Shown here: one piece after another, positions 6,485 to 12,671 of the stretch | Position numbering within the stretch: the first letter of the stretch is position 1 | Layout of the letters: every line of letters starts with the position of its first letter | Source: URNF01 sp045649855 | GTDB taxonomy: Bacteria; Bacillota; Clostridia; Oscillospirales; Acutalibacteraceae | Assembly (NCBI GenBank): GCA_045649855.1 | Contig: JAZRQN010000138.1 | Coordinates: forward strand, 1 to 17,290 | Reading direction: 5' to 3' | Length of the DNA stretch: 17,290 bases | Notes under the pieces: model-generated | What the model was told of the DNA's origin: nothing | The model's input: only the letters and a program-made list of their open reading frames with translations | The model's database searches: none | Translations under genes and position numbers: made by a program

Positions 6485-7915
6485 ATGAAACAACCGTTCA
6501 AACGCAACTGGAAAATTTTATATACCGATTACCAAGGACCTGTCAAACGCGCGGTGGAACTCACCGCGCGTGAAATGGGGGCTATCACCGTGCGTGATGC
6601 AGGTGTTTACTGCGTGCACGTGCTGCCTGTAGAGAAATGGGCGAACAATGCGAACGAAAACGCCGTGATCATCGGCACGTTTGACAGTGATCCGATTTTT
6701 GCACAATACATTGCAGAAATGCCCACTAACGGATTTGCCGTCAAAGTGGTGGACAACCCCGTATCCCCCTCGCACCAGTTAGTTCTGGTGTGCGGCGACA
6801 CACCTGCAGGCGTATACTATGCGGCGGCGCATTTTGTGGATGATTGCTTTGCCGCTGTTGCTCCCAACCGCAACGGCTTATGCTTCCGTGACGAAATCTT
6901 TTTAAATCGCCTGCCGCAATACGAATACATCACCGCACCGAAAGCCAAAACACGCAGTCTGTTCACCTGGGGACATCCCATCAACGATTATCGGAAATGC
7001 ATCGAAACGCTCGCACGCCTGAAATTCAATCAGATCATCGTGTGGAACGACTATCTACCGATCAACGCGGAAGAGTTTGTGGACTATGCGCACAGTTTCG
7101 GATTGTCGGTAGTTTGGGGATATGCATGGGGCTGGTTCCCCGATTGCACCAAAGCTGACCTGAAAAAGCTGGATCAGTTGAAGGCAGACGTCATCGACAC
7201 CTACAACCGTGTGTACAAAGGCAAGGGAGACGGCATTTACTTCCAATCTTTCACCGAACTGGGCGTAGATACCCTGCAAGGTAAACTGATCGCCGAGGTG
7301 GTTACCGATTTCGTAAACGATACCGTCTCCGAACTGCTGGAAAACGAACCTGGCCTGCTCATCCAGTTTGGTCTGCACGCAGACTCGGTGAAAACGCACG
7401 CAGAGCATCTTGCCAACATCGATCCTCGCGTACAAATCATTTGGGAAAACTGCGGCATTTTCCCGTACAGCCACGATTTTCGTTCCACCCCCACTTTGCA
7501 GAAAGATACACTCGATTTCACCAAACTGGTCATTGAGCAACGCCCCAAAATCCCTGTCGGCATGGTGTTTAAAGGGATGTTAAAACAAGATTGGCCCAAC
7601 TTCGAGCATCAGGCAGGACCGTTCATTCTGGGACAGTCGTCCGAGGCGGTCATCAAACGGGATATAGAGATGTTCACCCCGATTTGGCGATATTTGCAAA
7701 ATGAATGGATCAAAAACGGGGACTTTGCACATACACTCGCAAACACTTGCTTGGAAAACGCCACCGCCGATCTCAATTTCTGTATCGCTTCTCATATCGC
7801 AGATACCCCGTGGTATCCACTCGCTCTGTGCGCGGAATTGTTCTGGGATCCGACCCCCGATTATGCCGATATTGCCAATCGCGTCAGCCGCAGATCGTTT
7901 GTCAATTTCGCATAA
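6485..7915 (+). CDS. Putative glycoside hydrolase, GH67/GH20-like two-domain protein
   Basis: A 476-residue protein without a signal peptide, so probably cytoplasmic. ATG 6485 follows AAGGAGGG closely. Residues about 58-122 (ENAVIIGTFDSDPIFAQYI, then LVLVCGDTPAGVYYAAAHFVDD) look like the small alpha/beta domain that precedes the barrel in GH67 alpha-glucuronidases and GH20 hexosaminidases. Residues from about 155 (RSLFTWGHPINDYRKCIETL, FNQIIVWNDYLP, VVWGYAWGW, DGIYFQSFTELG) look like a TIM barrel. Glu258 in FTELG and the Glu of IIWENCG are possible acid residues. I cannot match it to a named GH family or confirm catalysis. It diverges from the AraC gene and converges on the oxidoreductase operon, which suggests a shared substrate. 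Confidence 0.6.
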   Translation: MKQPFKRNWKILYTDYQGPVKRAVELTAREMGAITVRDAGVYCVHVLPVEKWANNANENAVIIGTFDSDPIFAQYIAEMPTNGFAVKVVDNPVSPSHQLVLVCGDTPAGVYYAAAHFVDDCFAAVAPNRNGLCFRDEIFLNRLPQYEYITAPKAKTRSLFTWGHPINDYRKCIETLARLKFNQIIVWNDYLPINAEEFVDYAHSFGLSVVWGYAWGWFPDCTKADLKKLDQLKADVIDTYNRVYKGKGDGIYFQSFTELGVDTLQGKLIAEVVTDFVNDTVSELLENEPGLLIQFGLHADSVKTHAEHLANIDPRVQIIWENCGIFPYSHDFRSTPTLQKDTLDFTKLVIEQRPKIPVGMVFKGMLKQDWPNFEHQAGPFILGQSSEAVIKRDIEMFTPIWRYLQNEWIKNGDFAHTLANTCLENATADLNFCIASHIADTPWYPLALCAELFWDPTPDYADIANRVSRRSFVNFA

Positions 7916-7927
7916 TACCGCTTTGAC

Positions 7928-7949
7928 GGGACGATGTAGGCATCGTCCC
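7928..7949. repeat. GGGACGATG palindromic repeat
   Basis: GGGACGATG (7928-7936) and CATCGTCCC (7941-7949) form a perfect 9-bp stem around TAGG, followed by CTACACAC. It resembles the short palindromic dispersed repeats of clostridial genomes, though only one copy is in this window. It lies between the hydrolase stop and the terminator. Confidence 0.6.
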
Positions 7950-7961
7950 CTACACACAAAC

Positions 7962-8006
7962 AAAAAAAGACCGCTCAACGATCAGTGATCAGTTGAGCGG
8001 TCTTTT
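7962..8006. terminator. Bidirectional terminator between hydrolase and oxidoreductase genes
   Basis: AAAAGACCGCTCAAC (7965-7979) pairs with GTTGAGCGGTCTTTT (7992-8006) around a 12-base loop, with an A run on the left and T run on the right. It serves the two convergent genes. Confidence 0.85.
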
Positions 8007-8016
8007 GATTTATTGC

Positions 8017-9183
8017 TTAGATTTCGGGGAGGGTGATCTGGATCTCGTGGCCCTTTTCAGCAGATTCACAGATACCGGACAGGATCGCCTGGTTGCGAAT
8101 GATCTGAGAGGTGGGCACGGGAGCGGGTTTACCCTCTTTCACGGCATCCATGAAGGAGCGGATCTTCAAACCAAAGAGGCCGGTTTTGGGAGCAGGCAGA
8201 ATCGGAACAGTCGTTTCCACCTGTTCGCCGCAAACCTCATGATAGATGGTCATGGGGCCGCCGACGGTGCCGTTCCAGCATTCGGTGGACGGGATACGCA
8301 GACCGCCTTTGGTGCCGAGGATGATGGTATCACCGGGAGTGTCAATGTTTGCCGCCCAGCTGATACGGAAATCGACGATGATGTCGCCTTCCAAGCGGAT
8401 AAAACCAGCAGCGAAGTCGTCAACGCCAAACTTGGAGGCATATTCTTTCTTCGCATAACCGCAGTAGTTGGGGTCAGTGCCGAAGAACGCCGATTTGTAA
8501 CCGGTTACGGACAGCGGCTTCGGATAGCCGATTGCATTGAGCACCATATCGAGAGGATAGCAGCCGATGTCGCCCAGAGCGCCCAGACCACCGGTTTCTT
8601 TCTCGATAAAGGTAGTGCCGTAAGGAGTCGGGATACCGCGGCGACGGCCGCCACCGGTCTGGATATAGTAAACCTTACCCAGTTCGCCGGAATCGACGAT
8701 CTTTTTGATCATCTGCATATTGGGATCCAGACGGGGCTGGAAGCCGATAGACAAAATCATACCGGTCTCTTTTTCTACTTTCAGCAACTCGGCAGCTTCT
8801 TCCATGTTCACGCACATAGGTTTCTCGAGCAGAACATGCACGCCTTTTTGCATCGCATAAATTGCAGGCGGCACGTGCTGGCAGTTGTAAGTACAAATCG
8901 AGACAGCGTCCAGCTTCATGTCGGGGTCATCCAGCATTTCTTTATGACCGCCGTCATAGCATTTCACGCCCTCAAGACCCATCTTCTCGCAGAACGCTTC
9001 CGCTTTACCGGGAACGATGTCGCAAGCCGCAACAATTTCAGCGTCCGCAAACTTCCTGTACGCCATAATGTGCGCTTCAGCGATCCAGCCGGTACCGATG
9101 ATACCGATGCGCAGTTTTTTGCTCGCATCGATCTCTTTTGCTTCCGTGGTATCTTCCTTGAAACGATTGAGAATGTCTGCCAT
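8017..9183 (-). CDS. Gfo/Idh/MocA family oxidoreductase
   Basis: A 388-residue NAD(P)-dependent sugar or cyclitol dehydrogenase-type protein. The Rossmann motif GIIGTGWIAEAH is at residues 27-38. The family EKP motif (LLEKP, 118-122) holds the usual catalytic lysine. GALGDIGCYPLDMVLNAIG (about 201-219) holds the substrate-side residues, though in place of the frequent histidine two residues before the last Asp it has Pro. ATG 9183 is 8 bases after GGAGG; the longer frame to 9198 would cover that site. It is the second gene after the epimerase-type gene, 28 bases apart. The substrate is not deducible. A 403-residue frame on the other strand is a shadow. Confidence 0.9.
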   Translation of the reverse strand: MADILNRFKEDTTEAKEIDASKKLRIGIIGTGWIAEAHIMAYRKFADAEIVAACDIVPGKAEAFCEKMGLEGVKCYDGGHKEMLDDPDMKLDAVSICTYNCQHVPPAIYAMQKGVHVLLEKPMCVNMEEAAELLKVEKETGMILSIGFQPRLDPNMQMIKKIVDSGELGKVYYIQTGGGRRRGIPTPYGTTFIEKETGGLGALGDIGCYPLDMVLNAIGYPKPLSVTGYKSAFFGTDPNYCGYAKKEYASKFGVDDFAAGFIRLEGDIIVDFRISWAANIDTPGDTIILGTKGGLRIPSTECWNGTVGGPMTIYHEVCGEQVETTVPILPAPKTGLFGLKIRSFMDAVKEGKPAPVPTSQIIRNQAILSGICESAEKGHEIQITLPEI

Positions 9184-9211
9184 AATATATACCTCCAAAA
9201 ATAATTTTTAT

Positions 9212-10021
9212 TTATTGACCAATGGACTTGAGATATTCGCGGCTGACCTTGGCACACTCCATCGAGGTCATACCGCCGGACGGAGTATCCTGCTCCACAA
9301 CGAGCCAGGAAGTACCCGCTTTTTCGCAAGCAGCAATAATTGCAGGAAAATCTTGCTTGCCGCCACCAACCGTACGCAGTTCAAATACGGTCGAGGTTGC
9401 AACCGCCTTGTCGTCTCCGATCAGTTCATACATGTTTTCGCTTTTCTCTCCGACAAAGTCCTTGAGATGCACCACAGGCGCGCGATTACTGTATTTGAGC
9501 ACATAAGCGGCAGGATCCTCACCGGCAACTTTCACCCAGCAGGTGTCCAGCTCGGTCTGCAATGCAGGAATATTGTCATACATAATATCCAAAGCATACG
9601 CGTCGCCAATCTTCACAAACTCGAAATCGTGGTTGTGGTACAACAACGTAACGCCTTGACGTTTTGCTTCGTTGGCAAGCTTCTCCACATCCGCCATGGT
9701 CTCTTCATACCGTTCATGACCGGGACGGCGTTCTTCTTCCAAATACGGCAGTGCAATATATTCGCAACCGATTGCTTTATAGTCTTCAATCGCCGCACAA
9801 GAATCTGCAAGCAGGTCGGAAATCGTTACGTGAGCAGAAATGGGAGTCAATCCGATCTCTTCTACCATTTTTTTAACCTCGGCAGGTGAATGGCCGTATA
9901 AACCGGCAAATTCCACGCCGTCATATCCCATTTCTTTGATCGCTTTTAAGGTGCCTTTCAGATCTTTTTCCGCAAAATCGCGAACCGAAAACAGCTGAAT
10001 CGCAATCGGGAACTGTTTCAT
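9212..10021 (-). CDS. Sugar phosphate isomerase/epimerase-type TIM barrel
   Basis: A 269-residue protein of the xylose-isomerase-like (AP_endonuc_2) family. It starts IAIQLFSVRD and has GYDGVEFAGLYG (32-43). Probable metal and substrate residues are in LLYHNHDFEF (His129, His131), ELDTCWV (Glu158, Asp159), VHLKDF (His185) and VVEQD (Glu243). These residues suit a divalent-metal enzyme acting on a sugar, keto-sugar or inosose. ATG 10021 follows GGAGG. It is the first gene of a two-gene operon with the oxidoreductase, a frequent pairing in carbohydrate and inositol catabolism and in oxidation-elimination glycoside cleavage. The reaction cannot be fixed from sequence. Confidence 0.88.
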   Translation of the reverse strand: MKQFPIAIQLFSVRDFAEKDLKGTLKAIKEMGYDGVEFAGLYGHSPAEVKKMVEEIGLTPISAHVTISDLLADSCAAIEDYKAIGCEYIALPYLEEERRPGHERYEETMADVEKLANEAKRQGVTLLYHNHDFEFVKIGDAYALDIMYDNIPALQTELDTCWVKVAGEDPAAYVLKYSNRAPVVHLKDFVGEKSENMYELIGDDKAVATSTVFELRTVGGGKQDFPAIIAACEKAGTSWLVVEQDTPSGGMTSMECAKVSREYLKSIGQ

Positions 10022-10075
10022 AGCTTACCGCCTCCATAAAATATAAAATATTATGCCTATCATCAACAACAGTTT

Positions 10076-10104
10076 ATCATACACACATCCGCTTGTAAAG
10101 TGAA
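10076..10104 (-). promoter_or_regulatory. Candidate proximal promoter of the epimerase-oxidoreductase operon
   Basis: A good -10, TATGAT (10081-10076), with TTCACT at 17 bases upstream, a weak -35. A weak -35 would fit an activator-dependent promoter. The palindrome at 10108-10144 begins just upstream. Confidence 0.35.
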
Positions 10105-10107
10105 AGC

Positions 10108-10144
10108 ACACAAAAACAGAAGAACGAATATCCTGTTTTTGTGT
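10108..10144. repeat. Inverted repeat upstream of the epimerase gene; possible operator
   Basis: ACACAAAAACAG (10108-10119) is perfectly complementary to CTGTTTTTGTGT (10133-10144), with 13 bases between. There is no T run directly behind it on either strand, so it does not look like a terminator. Its place about 4 bases upstream of a candidate -35 suggests a binding site for a regulator, or an RNA hairpin if transcription starts further upstream. Confidence 0.5.
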
Positions 10145-10204
10145 AAAAGCACAATAAACCTCTGTGATTGTGGCTTTTGCGTTCACGCTCATTATAACAT
10201 CCTG

Positions 10205-10233
10205 CTTATATTTTACTATAAATATTTTGACAA
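10205..10233 (-). promoter_or_regulatory. Candidate distal promoter of the epimerase-oxidoreductase operon
   Basis: TTGTCA (10233-10228), 17 bases, TATAAG (10210-10205). It would give a leader of about 175 bases that includes the inverted repeat at 10108-10144. Tentative. Confidence 0.35.
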
Positions 10234-10258
10234 AAAATATTGTTTTTTTGACATCATC

Positions 10259-10293
10259 AAAAAAATCCGCCTTGGCTTTCGCCAAGGCGGATT
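10259..10293 (-). terminator. Terminator after the Mrp-type gene
   Basis: AATCCGCCTTGGC and GCCAAGGCGGATT form a 13-bp stem (10264-10293) around a four-base loop. On the minus strand it is followed by a run of seven T (10265-10259). It closes the transferase-Mrp operon. Confidence 0.9.
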
Positions 10294-10301
10294 CAAATCC
10301 A

Positions 10302-11123
10302 TTATTTCAGCAGTGCTTCCACGGCATCAGCGGCAGGATCGAGGTCTTCACACAACACGCGCTCAATCTCTCCCTTGTCGCAAAGTTCCGCAACTTTCGG
10401 ATCGATCGGCAGACGGGCGAGCACTTTACTGCCCATTTCTTCTACCGCTGCGGTCAGTGCCGCATCATCACCGAACACGGAAATTTTCTTGCCGCAATCG
10501 GGGCACACCACGTGGCTCATATTCTCCACAACACCGAGGATCGGGATGTTGAGCATACCTGCCATCTTATGTGCCTTTTCCACCACCATCTGCACCAGCG
10601 ATTGCGGTGTGCTGACGATAACGTTGCCGTCCAGCGGCAAGCTCTGGTATACGGTCAGCGGTACGTCTCCCGTTCCGGGCGGCATATCGATAAACAACAC
10701 GTCCAGTTCGCCCCAAACCACGTCGCTCCAGAACTGCTTAACAGCGCCTGCAAGAACAGGGCCGCGCCACACGACCGGCTGATTGGGGTCTTCAAGCAAC
10801 AGATTGACCGACATCACCTTGATGTTCATATGGGTTTCTGCCGGCAAAATACCCAGCTCGCTCGCCTCGGCACGGCGGGTGATGCCAAATGCCTTGGGAA
10901 TGGAAGGACCGGTGATATCCGCGTCCAGAATACCGACTTTGTAGCCGCGACGCGCCATCAAAACCGCCAACATCGCTGTAACGGAAGATTTGCCGACACC
11001 GCCTTTGCCGCTGCTGACAGCGACTACTTTTTTAATCGCACTGTAAGCATTTGCTTTCTCGTGCAAATCCGCTTCACTGCATTTGCTGCTGCAGTTACTG
11101 CAATCGTGGGAACATTCGCTCAT
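10302..11123 (-). CDS. mrp: Mrp/NBP35-type P-loop ATPase, iron-sulfur carrier
   Basis: A 273-residue ATPase that by family carries and delivers Fe-S clusters to apoproteins in the cytoplasm. The deviant Walker A is SSGKGGVGKSS (37-47), followed by GILDADITGPSIPKAFG (64-80), VWRGP (118-122) and FIDMPPGTGD (144-153). The CPDC pair (Cys207 and Cys210) is the cluster-binding motif at the dimer interface. An extra N-terminal cysteine cluster (Cys4, Cys8, Cys11, Cys15) resembles the ferredoxin-like N-terminus of NBP35 proteins and of many clostridial Mrp proteins. ATG 11123 follows AGAGG. The transferase gene ends 29 bases upstream, so the two are probably co-transcribed without an obvious functional link. 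Confidence 0.93.
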   Translation of the reverse strand: MSECSHDCSNCSSKCSEADLHEKANAYSAIKKVVAVSSGKGGVGKSSVTAMLAVLMARRGYKVGILDADITGPSIPKAFGITRRAEASELGILPAETHMNIKVMSVNLLLEDPNQPVVWRGPVLAGAVKQFWSDVVWGELDVLFIDMPPGTGDVPLTVYQSLPLDGNVIVSTPQSLVQMVVEKAHKMAGMLNIPILGVVENMSHVVCPDCGKKISVFGDDAALTAAVEEMGSKVLARLPIDPKVAELCDKGEIERVLCEDLDPAADAVEALLK

Positions 11124-11152
11124 GAACTTGTCTACCTCTTTTATATTGGACT

Positions 11153-11836
11153 TTATCGCGCACCGTCGTGATTGAAAATGACGGCAACCGTCTCAAACAA
11201 AATCTTCAGATCCATCGCAAGAGAGCGGTTTTCGATATACTCTATATCATACACCACTTTTTCTTCGGGGTCAAGGTCATAACCGCCGCGCACCTGCGCC
11301 AATCCAGTAAGACCGGGCGTTACCAACAAACGCTGTTCGAAACCGTCGATGTATTTTGCAAATTCATCGTAGAAAATATCGCGTTCGGGACGAGGACCAA
11401 CCAAGGTCATATCTCCCACAAAAATGCAATACAGTTGCGGCAGTTCATCCAAACGGCATTTACGCAAGAACGAACCGATACGCGTGGTACGGGGATCTTC
11501 GGAACTCGCCCACTGTGCACCGTTCTTTTCCGCGTCCATATGCATCGAACGGAATTTAAGAACTTTAATGGGCTTGCCGTTCTTGCCCAAACGCTCTTGT
11601 CTATACAATATCGTTCCGGGCGAATCCAATTTGATACAAACCGCAATAATCGCCATCGGCAACGCCAACAGGATCATCGCAAAAAGGGAAGCCACAATAT
11701 CAAACGCACGTTTGATAAATAAAAACGTCTTGCTTCCGGACACACGTTGAACACGCGGTGCCACAAAAAACTTCTTATATTTCACTTCACTACCCATGTG
11801 AATCTCAATCAATTCAGAGTGTTCGTTTTGCTGCAC
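11153..11836 (-). CDS. Sugar transferase: polyprenyl-phosphate phosphoglycosyl transferase
   Basis: A 227-residue small monotopic phosphoglycosyl transferase (bacterial sugar transferase family), which moves a sugar phosphate from a UDP-sugar onto undecaprenyl phosphate to start surface glycan assembly. KRAFDIVASLFAMILLALPMA (42-62) is the re-entrant membrane helix with its proline. Next come LKFRSMH (93-99) and LRKCRLDELPQL (124-135) with the catalytic Asp130-Glu131 pair. GDMTLVGPRPER (141-152) and GLTGLAQVRGGYDLD (175-189) follow. The start is GTG 11836, six bases after AAGGGGAG; ATG 11797 would remove a 13-residue polar N-tail. It has its own promoter. No other glycan genes are in the window. 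Confidence 0.93.
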   Translation of the reverse strand: MQQNEHSELIEIHMGSEVKYKKFFVAPRVQRVSGSKTFLFIKRAFDIVASLFAMILLALPMAIIAVCIKLDSPGTILYRQERLGKNGKPIKVLKFRSMHMDAEKNGAQWASSEDPRTTRIGSFLRKCRLDELPQLYCIFVGDMTLVGPRPERDIFYDEFAKYIDGFEQRLLVTPGLTGLAQVRGGYDLDPEEKVVYDIEYIENRSLAMDLKILFETVAVIFNHDGAR

Positions 11837-11870
11837 GCAGTTCTCCCCTTTCTACTGAATCATTTGGAAT

Positions 11871-11899
11871 ATTCTACCCATTGAATAGCAAAAAATCAA
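11871..11899 (-). promoter_or_regulatory. Promoter of the sugar transferase-mrp operon
   Basis: TTGATT (11899-11894), 17 bases, TAGAAT (11876-11871), about 35 bases before the GTG start. Confidence 0.65.
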
Positions 11900-11924
11900 G
11901 AAAGGTTGCTAAATTGTAACCTTT
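11885..11924 (-). terminator. Weak terminator after the Lit-like gene
   Basis: A 9-bp stem with one G-T pair (11901-11909 with 11916-11924) has a 6-base loop; a T6 run on the minus strand follows six bases later. It overlaps the -35 of the next promoter, so it is a modest candidate. Confidence 0.4.
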
Positions 11925-11958
11925 TTTAGCATTTGTAAAGGCGTATAAAATATACACA

Positions 11959-12636
11959 TCACTTCACACAGACCGCATCTTTGCGTCTTTTGACGCGTCG
12001 CACGATCTGGAAGATCAAAATGCAAACGCAGATCAACAACAGCGCACCGATGATCAGCACTGCACAATTCATAAAAAACTCTTCAGGTAAAATGCGGATA
12101 ATGGCATCTTCTCTGGGACTGAACCACCAGTTATCCTGCCCGGGGAAACAAACGGTGTGGAACATTTCAAACGTCCAATCAAAGTCCACCGCCGCCATTA
12201 CGCCTACCGCCGCGAACGCCAGCAGTGCCGCCGCCGCGGAAAATACGTTGGCGTTCATTCCTAACGGACGGCAAAGCCGCACCACCCGTCGTTTGTGCAG
12301 TATCAGCAACACCGCCACCGTTACCGCGCATACCGCCAAAACGGACGCGTTGAGCATAAACAGCACTTTACAATCCGCAAAATGTGCAGCACCTTCCGCA
12401 GAGTGCTTAAACACACCCGTACCGAACGTTTTGCCCGGAATGGTGAGATAGTCCATCACTTCATCATACGCTTCGCGTATGGTAGCAACATCTTTTCTCG
12501 CATCTTCCGCAAGGCCAAGCGGTTCTATCTGGCAATAATAAAACGGACGGCAATAAATCGGCAGAGAAATGCAAAAGGTGATCATGAGAAAGAACACCGC
12601 GACCGCATATACAACGGTCAGCAACCTATCTTTCAC
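11959..12636 (-). CDS. lit: DUF1461/TIGR01906 membrane protein, Lit-like lipoprotein intramolecular transacylase
   Basis: A 225-residue integral membrane protein. Hydrophobic helices lie near residues 5-27, 92-113, 131-150 and 188-211. HSAEGAAHFADCKVLF (78-93) and FEMFHTVCFPGQDNWWF (156-172), then DAIIRILPEEFF, match the DUF1461 family pattern. Known members include Lit of enterococci and Bacillus cereus, which moves an acyl chain within lipoproteins to give the lyso form. His85 and His160 sit where the conserved family histidines are expected. The start is GTG 12636, 7 bases after AGAGGG. It lies 35 bases downstream of the RF3 gene, so it is probably in that operon. The family call is good; the Lit activity is inferred. 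Confidence 0.78.
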   Translation of the reverse strand: MKDRLLTVVYAVAVFFLMITFCISLPIYCRPFYYCQIEPLGLAEDARKDVATIREAYDEVMDYLTIPGKTFGTGVFKHSAEGAAHFADCKVLFMLNASVLAVCAVTVAVLLILHKRRVVRLCRPLGMNANVFSAAAALLAFAAVGVMAAVDFDWTFEMFHTVCFPGQDNWWFSPREDAIIRILPEEFFMNCAVLIIGALLLICVCILIFQIVRRVKRRKDAVCVK

Positions 12637-12671
12637 ATCATCACCCTCTTTTGTCGCTTCTTATGGATTGC

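Noticed and set aside
7993..9204. A 403-codon plus-strand frame opposite the oxidoreductase gene
   Set aside because: The minus strand encodes a complete Gfo/Idh/MocA protein with an ideal ribosome site; the plus frame has no recognisable domain and begins in a terminator.
10025..10192. A 55-codon minus-strand frame ending beside the ribosome site of the epimerase gene, with an AGGA site and a hydrophobic end
   Set aside because: Both candidate promoters would start transcription inside the frame or after its ribosome site, and the codons cross the inverted repeat; it is better explained as leader DNA.
10226..10260. Two TTGACA-like boxes on the plus strand in the gap at 10226-10252
   Set aside because: No suitable -10 and no plus-strand gene follows; the next plus-strand DNA is the mrp terminator.
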